A stretch of DNA of 8,856 nt, from contig JAHJSF010000038.1 in the NCBI GenBank assembly GCA_018830405.1, forward strand, positions 1 to 8,856, given 5' to 3'. Positions 5,485 to 8,856 of the stretch are shown piece after piece. The translations under genes and the position numbers were made by a program. Source of the stretch: Nitrospinota bacterium. GTDB taxonomy: Bacteria; Nitrospinota; Nitrospinia; UBA9942; JAHJSF01. The notes beneath the pieces were generated by a model. That model made no database searches. It was not told the DNA's origin and was given only the letters and a program-made list of their open reading frames with translations. Positions within the stretch are counted from its first letter, which is position 1. Every line of letters starts with the position of its first letter.

Positions 5485-5635
5485 AGACGGAGTTGCATTC
5501 AAAATGATAACAAGACGGCAAGGAGGAAGCGACGTACAACCCCCTTATTCCCCCTTAACAAAGGGGGATAGGGGGTTGTGGTTGAGGAGCTGACGACGAA
5601 GCCAACACAGTTAGCGTTTGAATGCAACTTCGTAT
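5485..5635. mobile_element. MITE-like TIR element, copy 2 (upstream of rodZ)
   Basis: The left end is AGACGGAGTTGCATTCAAA (5485-5503) and the right end mirrors ATACGAAGTTGCATTCAAA (5617-5635); the innermost 13 bases (AGTTGCATTCAAA) are a perfect inverted repeat. The element is about 151 bp. The right half (5570-5635) matches copy 1 with one indel and one mismatch. The left half carries about 24 extra bases (around 5512-5535, with AAGACGGCAAGGAGGAAGCG) absent from copy 1. It contains a nested ACAACCC palindrome. It is non-coding, and no obvious target duplication is seen. Confidence 0.82.
5537..5579. repeat. ACAACCC / GGGTTGT palindrome nested in MITE-like copy 2
   Basis: ACAACCCCCTTATTCCCCCTT (starting at 5537) is mirrored by AAAGGGGGATAGGGGGTTGT (5560-5579), giving a nearly continuous stem of about 20 bp. 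This is the most regular copy in the window. RNA from either strand would fold strongly here. Confidence 0.75.
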
Positions 5636-5724
5636 AAGAATGTGTGGGCCTTTGTTTCTCTATCCTGTTTTGGTTTCGGCAAGGTATGGTTTTGTAAATC
5701 GATAAATATTTTAGTGTGGGTGAC

Positions 5725-6504
5725 ATGGTTAGTGTAGGAGAATATCTTAAGAGGGAGAGAGAGTCGAGGGGGGTTACTATTGATGAGATATGTGATACTA
5801 CTCGGATTGCCAGGCGTTTTATAATTGCCATGGAGCAAGATAATTTTGACCTTATGCCCGGAGACACCCTTATAGTCGGGTTTCTCCGAAATTATGCCAA
5901 GGCTATCGGCATTAATGCCGATGAAGTGGTCGGCAAATATTATGCTTATGTTAAGAATAAAAACATCCTTGTCCAAGAAAATGAGATTGCGGACAAGCCA
6001 GATGGGTTCGGCCGGCGGAATATCATTTTAGTAGTTGTTGTCTTTATTCTCCTTACCGGGGCATACTTTTTTTCTGACGACCAAGGCGAAAAAAGGGGTG
6101 AAGCGGATAGGATTGCGGTTGAAGAATCCCTTTCCTCTATTTATGAGGGGGACGAGTTTAAAGGGGAAGAGGAGAGCTCTGAGGTGTCTTTAGGCTCTGC
6201 TGGCGGGATTGTGGCGCCCCCCCCCGAGAAAAAAGTAGCCGCAAAAAAAGAGGAGGTCCTCACGATCAAGGCGAAAGAGGAGACCTGGGTTAATGTTGTG
6301 ATAGATGGTAACGAGGTGATAGATATCCTCCTTAAGCCTGGGGAGGAGGTTAAGTATAAGGGGAAAGAGAGTTTTCTCTTTACTACCGGAAATCTTCAGG
6401 GGATAGAGGTTATGTATAACGGTCAACCATTCTCTTTTGAGGGGAATAAGAAATCAGTATTAAAGAATTACCTTATAAACTCGGCAACCTCGGCCAATCA
6501 GTAA
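5725..6504 (+). CDS. rodZ: RodZ-like membrane HTH protein (HTH_25 + DUF4115)
   Basis: RodZ-type proteins link the MreB cytoskeleton to the cell-wall elongation complex in rods, and some also act in regulation. The 259-aa product has the standard order: a cytoplasmic Xre-like HTH (residues about 4-70, VGEYLKRERESRGVTIDEI through FLRNYAKAIGI), a basic stretch (GRRN), one TM helix (about 99-116), an acidic and then Ala/Lys/Pro linker (about 118-176), and a C-terminal DUF4115 beta domain (178-250, with ETWVNVVIDG and LLKPGEEV). I chose the ATG at 5725 because MVSVGEYLKRERE matches the family start; a GTG at 5716 is also in frame, and neither has a good SD. The linker codons include a run of nine C (6217-6225) and A-runs just after it, so slippage there would remove DUF4115. 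aroE follows after 36 bp. Confidence 0.87.
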   Translation: MVSVGEYLKRERESRGVTIDEICDTTRIARRFIIAMEQDNFDLMPGDTLIVGFLRNYAKAIGINADEVVGKYYAYVKNKNILVQENEIADKPDGFGRRNIILVVVVFILLTGAYFFSDDQGEKRGEADRIAVEESLSSIYEGDEFKGEEESSEVSLGSAGGIVAPPPEKKVAAKKEEVLTIKAKEETWVNVVIDGNEVIDILLKPGEEVKYKGKESFLFTTGNLQGIEVMYNGQPFSFEGNKKSVLKNYLINSATSANQ

Positions 6505-6540
6505 TGTTTTCTTAATTATATCCTAACGGAGTGGAAAGTA

Positions 6541-7404
6541 ATGGGAACAACAAAAGCCTTGGGAATATTTGGATGGCCTATATCTCATACCCTATCTCCG
6601 GCCATGCACAATTTTTCTATAAGAGAATGCGGCTTAGACTATACCTATATCCCCTTTGCTGTTTCTCCCGAGAATCTGGCCAAAGGTGTTGAGGCCATCC
6701 GAACCCTTGGTTTTAGGGGGATAAATGTTACCATACCGCATAAAGAAAAGATAATACCTTACCTTGATGAGCTGGATTGCGGGGCCGAACTGATTGGGGC
6801 GGTCAATACCGTGGTTTGTGAAGGAGATACCCTCGTTGGTTACAATACAGATGGGGCCGGATTTATAGAATCTCTTAAGGAAACGACCGACACATCTCCG
6901 AGGGGGAAACGGGTGGTTATCTTTGGGGCCGGAGGGGCTGCCAAAGGGATTGCAGTTGCTCTCTTGTCCGAGGGAATTGAGGAGTTGATTGTGGTTAATC
7001 GGAGTGGAGCCAGGGGGAAGGCCCTGGCCTCTAATCTTAAGACCAATTTTGGGGTTGAGGTGGCGGTAGACTCAATCCCTCTGGCTGAACTATCTGGTGC
7101 CCTTATCAATTCGGCCGATATCCTGATTAACGCTACCAGCGTTGGGATGAAAAATGGTGATTCGGATCTTTTTGATTATGATATTATCTCAGAAAAACAT
7201 ATTGTTTGCGATATCGTTTATCGTCCCTTGAATACCACTCTGTTGGAAAAGGCATCCCAAAGTGGAGCTAAAACGGTTAACGGTTTGGGGATGTTGATAC
7301 ACCAGGGGGCGTTGTCTTTTCGCTTATGGACCGGTGCCGGTATGCCGGTGGATAAGGTGAGGAGATTCTTAGAGGAAACCTTAAGGGAGGAACAGGATGG
7401 CTAA
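6541..7404 (+). CDS. aroE: Shikimate dehydrogenase (NADP+)
   Basis: AroE reduces 3-dehydroshikimate to shikimate with NADPH, the fourth step of the shikimate pathway. The 287-aa length is normal. Substrate-domain motifs: GWPISHTLSPAMHN (11-24), NVTIPHKEK (62-70, catalytic Lys68), GAVNTVV (86-92) and GYNTDGAGF (100-108, catalytic Asp104). Cofactor domain: GAGGAAKGIAVAL (129-141, Rossmann glycine loop) and NRSGARGKAL (153-162, the NRxxxR-type NADP clamp). Closing motifs are NATSVGM (197-203), CDIVYRPLNTTLL (223-235) and GLGMLIHQGALSFRLWTG (248-265). The first Ser of the usual HSLSP is Thr here (HTLSP), a conservative change in the shikimate-carboxylate site. A GGAG SD near 6529 supports the ATG. 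The 3' end overlaps pilT by 8 bp. Confidence 0.97.
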   Translation: MGTTKALGIFGWPISHTLSPAMHNFSIRECGLDYTYIPFAVSPENLAKGVEAIRTLGFRGINVTIPHKEKIIPYLDELDCGAELIGAVNTVVCEGDTLVGYNTDGAGFIESLKETTDTSPRGKRVVIFGAGGAAKGIAVALLSEGIEELIVVNRSGARGKALASNLKTNFGVEVAVDSIPLAELSGALINSADILINATSVGMKNGDSDLFDYDIISEKHIVCDIVYRPLNTTLLEKASQSGAKTVNGLGMLIHQGALSFRLWTGAGMPVDKVRRFLEETLREEQDG

Positions 7405-8473
7405 GATAGACGCATTTTTCAAGCTGATGAATGACCAGGGGGCATCAGATCTGCACATGGTTGCCGGTCAGCAGCCTATACTCAGAATAAATGGCGAGAT
7501 GGAGAGGGTAAAGTATGACATACTTGAAGATGGGGATCTTAAGCGTCTCCTGTATGAAATTGCCCCTGAGCATAAGATAAAAATATTTGAGGAAACCGGA
7601 GACGTTGATTTTGCCCACGAAATTCCGGATGTCTCTAGGTATAGAGCCAACTTTTTTAGACAGAAAAGCGGTATTGCCGCTGTTTTTCGACGTATTCCAA
7701 ACCAAATTCCAACCTTTGAGGAACTTTCCTTACCTCCTCTGACAAAAAAGATGGCCATGATAAATAGGGGACTTGTTTTGGTTACCGGTCCTACCGGCAG
7801 CGGTAAATCTACCACCTTGGCCGCTATGATAGATTATGCCAATAGAAACCGCAAAGGACACATCATAACCGTTGAAGATCCGATAGAATTTGTGCACAAA
7901 AGTCATGGGTGTGTTGTCAATCATAGGGAGGTTGGCACGCATACCAGTAGCTTCCGGGCGGCCTTAAGGGGGGCCTTGAGAGAGGACCCCGATATTATTT
8001 TGGTTGGTGAGCTTAGGGATCTGGAAACTATTGCTCTGGCCATAGAGGCAGCCGATACCGGTCACTTGGTTTTTGGGACCTTGCATACCCCCAGCGCATC
8101 CAGTACTGTGGACAGGATAATTGATGTTTTCCCGGCCAATCAGCAGGGGCAAATACGGGCTACCCTGTCGGAGGCCTTGAAGGCTGTTATAGCTCAAAAT
8201 ATGTTTAGACGGGCGGACGGTAAGGGGCAGGTGGTGGCCTTTGAAGTGCTGGTTAACACCCCGGCCGTTGCCAACCTGATAAGAGAAAAAAAGACCTTCC
8301 AGATACCATCTCTCATTCAGACCGGGAAAAAATTTGGGATGATTCCACTTGATGATGCGATATATGACCATATGAAGGCAGGCAGAATTACCCCCCTTGC
8401 CGCCTATGATCGGGCGGCAGAAAAGCAACGTTTTTTCCAATTCTTAAAGGAGCCGCCTGATATATTTGGGTAG
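7397..8473 (+). CDS. pilT: Type IV pilus retraction ATPase PilT
   Basis: PilT is the hexameric cytoplasmic motor that depolymerises type IV pili and powers twitching and DNA uptake. The 358-aa length is typical. The N-terminal PAS-like domain carries ASDLHMVAGQQPILRINGE (16-34) and YRANFFRQKSGIAAVFRRIP (82-101). The ATPase core has Walker A GPTGSGKSTT (131-140), Asp box ITVEDPIEF (157-165), Walker B DPDIILVGELRD (197-208) and His box TGHLVFGTLHT (221-231). The PilT-specific C-terminal motif (AIRNLIRE in many PilTs) is present as VANLIREKK (291-299) and separates it from the extension motor PilB. Walker B has GELRD where GEMRD is usual. A strong SD GGGAGG (7385-7390) inside the end of aroE, plus the 8-bp overlap, points to translational coupling with aroE. 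Confidence 0.97.
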   Translation: MAKIDAFFKLMNDQGASDLHMVAGQQPILRINGEMERVKYDILEDGDLKRLLYEIAPEHKIKIFEETGDVDFAHEIPDVSRYRANFFRQKSGIAAVFRRIPNQIPTFEELSLPPLTKKMAMINRGLVLVTGPTGSGKSTTLAAMIDYANRNRKGHIITVEDPIEFVHKSHGCVVNHREVGTHTSSFRAALRGALREDPDIILVGELRDLETIALAIEAADTGHLVFGTLHTPSASSTVDRIIDVFPANQQGQIRATLSEALKAVIAQNMFRRADGKGQVVAFEVLVNTPAVANLIREKKTFQIPSLIQTGKKFGMIPLDDAIYDHMKAGRITPLAAYDRAAEKQRFFQFLKEPPDIFG

Positions 8474-8540
8474 ATTCCAGTTTGTCTTTTTCGGTTTGAT
8501 AGCTACTTTGATATGTTGTTAATGATATGGGAGTTGTGAT

Positions 8541-8856
8541 ATGCGTAAGGCAGAAATAGACTATATACTTGCCACTATAGTCGAAAAATTTCCGGATGCT
8601 TCTGATATTAATATTACGGTCGATCGTCCTTTTCAGGTTGAAGATTCGGGTATTTTAAAGGAGGTTTCGGTTAGTCCCTCAATTAAAAATATAACCCCTT
8701 TTCAGGCCGAAACAATCGCCCTTAATTTGATCGGTACCGATAGAAAGCTTTACGAAACCTTGATCAGAGAAGGTTCTTGTGATTTATCTTATTATCTTAA
8801 GGGGAAGACAAGATTTAGGACCAATATATTTTCTCAAAAAGGGGTTTACTCCATAG
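8541..8856 (+). CDS. PilT-like ATPase paralogue, N-terminal part (runs off the window)
   Basis: The frame opens at ATG 8541 behind GGGAG (8529-8533) and stays open for 105 codons to the window edge; the final TAG seen in the sequence is not in frame. The visible part matches the N-terminal PilT domain: ASDINITVDRPFQVEDSG (20-37) corresponds to the ASDLH...PILRINGE region of the neighbour, and KGKTRFRTNIFSQKGVYSI (87-105) to its YRANFFRQKSGIAAV. Walker A and all catalytic boxes would lie beyond the edge, so activity cannot be judged. It lies 67 bp after pilT in the same direction, and is probably a second retraction-type motor (PilT or PilU class). It lacks the long N-terminal domain of PilB/GspE. 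Confidence 0.85.
   Translation, partial: MRKAEIDYILATIVEKFPDASDINITVDRPFQVEDSGILKEVSVSPSIKNITPFQAETIALNLIGTDRKLYETLIREGSCDLSYYLKGKTRFRTNIFSQKGVYSI

Larger units (their letters stand above)
5371..5724. other. Intergenic region with a MITE-like element
   Basis: No gene is seen in these 354 bases. The first part (5371-5484) has a weak TCCC-GCA-GGGA hairpin followed some 12 nt later by a T7 run, which is not a convincing terminator, and a TATAAT at 5450-5455 without a good -35. The middle is the second MITE-like copy. The last 89 bases before rodZ hold no clear promoter. Confidence 0.6.

Noticed and set aside
5611-5976. Open frames on the - strand opposite rodZ and the second repeat
   Set aside because: They are antisense to a well-supported gene, with no domain and no SD.

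Overview
The window looks like chromosomal DNA from a Gram-negative (diderm), piliated, free-living bacterium. A LolC/E-type lipoprotein-release permease implies an outer membrane, and two PilT-type ATPases imply type IV pili. The style of PilT and of the second PilT paralogue, together with abundant G/C-rich palindromic repeats, reminds me of Desulfobacterota, Nitrospirota or related deep-branching lineages. That is an impression from memory. The window has no rRNA or other marker that fixes the taxon. Most of the content is conserved housekeeping genes on the + strand. The accessory material is a toxin-antitoxin pair on the - strand and several families of short non-coding repeats.

Layout. 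1-200: a cluster of palindromic repeats with no gene. 201-678 (-): a brnT/brnA toxin-antitoxin operon whose promoter lies almost on the toxin start codon. 679-980: a stack of four different short repeat elements, then a probable promoter. 1004-2945 (+): trpD and trpC, separated only by a 133-bp MITE-like element that ends 10 bp before trpC. 2985-3491: purE. 3607-4095: a short protein that matches only the C-terminal part of MutS2 (KOW-like plus Smr). 4153-5370: a LolC/E family permease. 5371-5724: non-coding, with a second copy of the MITE-like element. 5725-6504: a RodZ-like membrane HTH protein. 6541-7404: aroE. 7397-8473: pilT, overlapping aroE by 8 bp. 8541 to the window end: the N-terminal part of a second PilT-like ATPase, cut by the edge.

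How the genes fit together. trpD and trpC carry out two steps of tryptophan synthesis and aroE one step of the shikimate pathway that feeds it, so amino-acid and purine synthesis share this strand with envelope and pilus functions. trpD-trpC-purE could be one transcript, and rodZ-aroE-pilT-pilT paralogue another, with gaps of 36 bp, -8 bp and 67 bp. The partners trpE, trpG, trpF, trpA, trpB, purK, lolD, pilB and pilC are not in the window.

I do not see a clearly new multi-gene system. The points most worth a second look are the TIR-flanked element and the smaller palindrome nested inside both of its copies, its insertion inside the trp gene pair, the near-leaderless toxin promoter with repeats on both sides of the toxin-antitoxin pair, the MutS2-tail protein without its ATPase, and a nine-C tract in rodZ.
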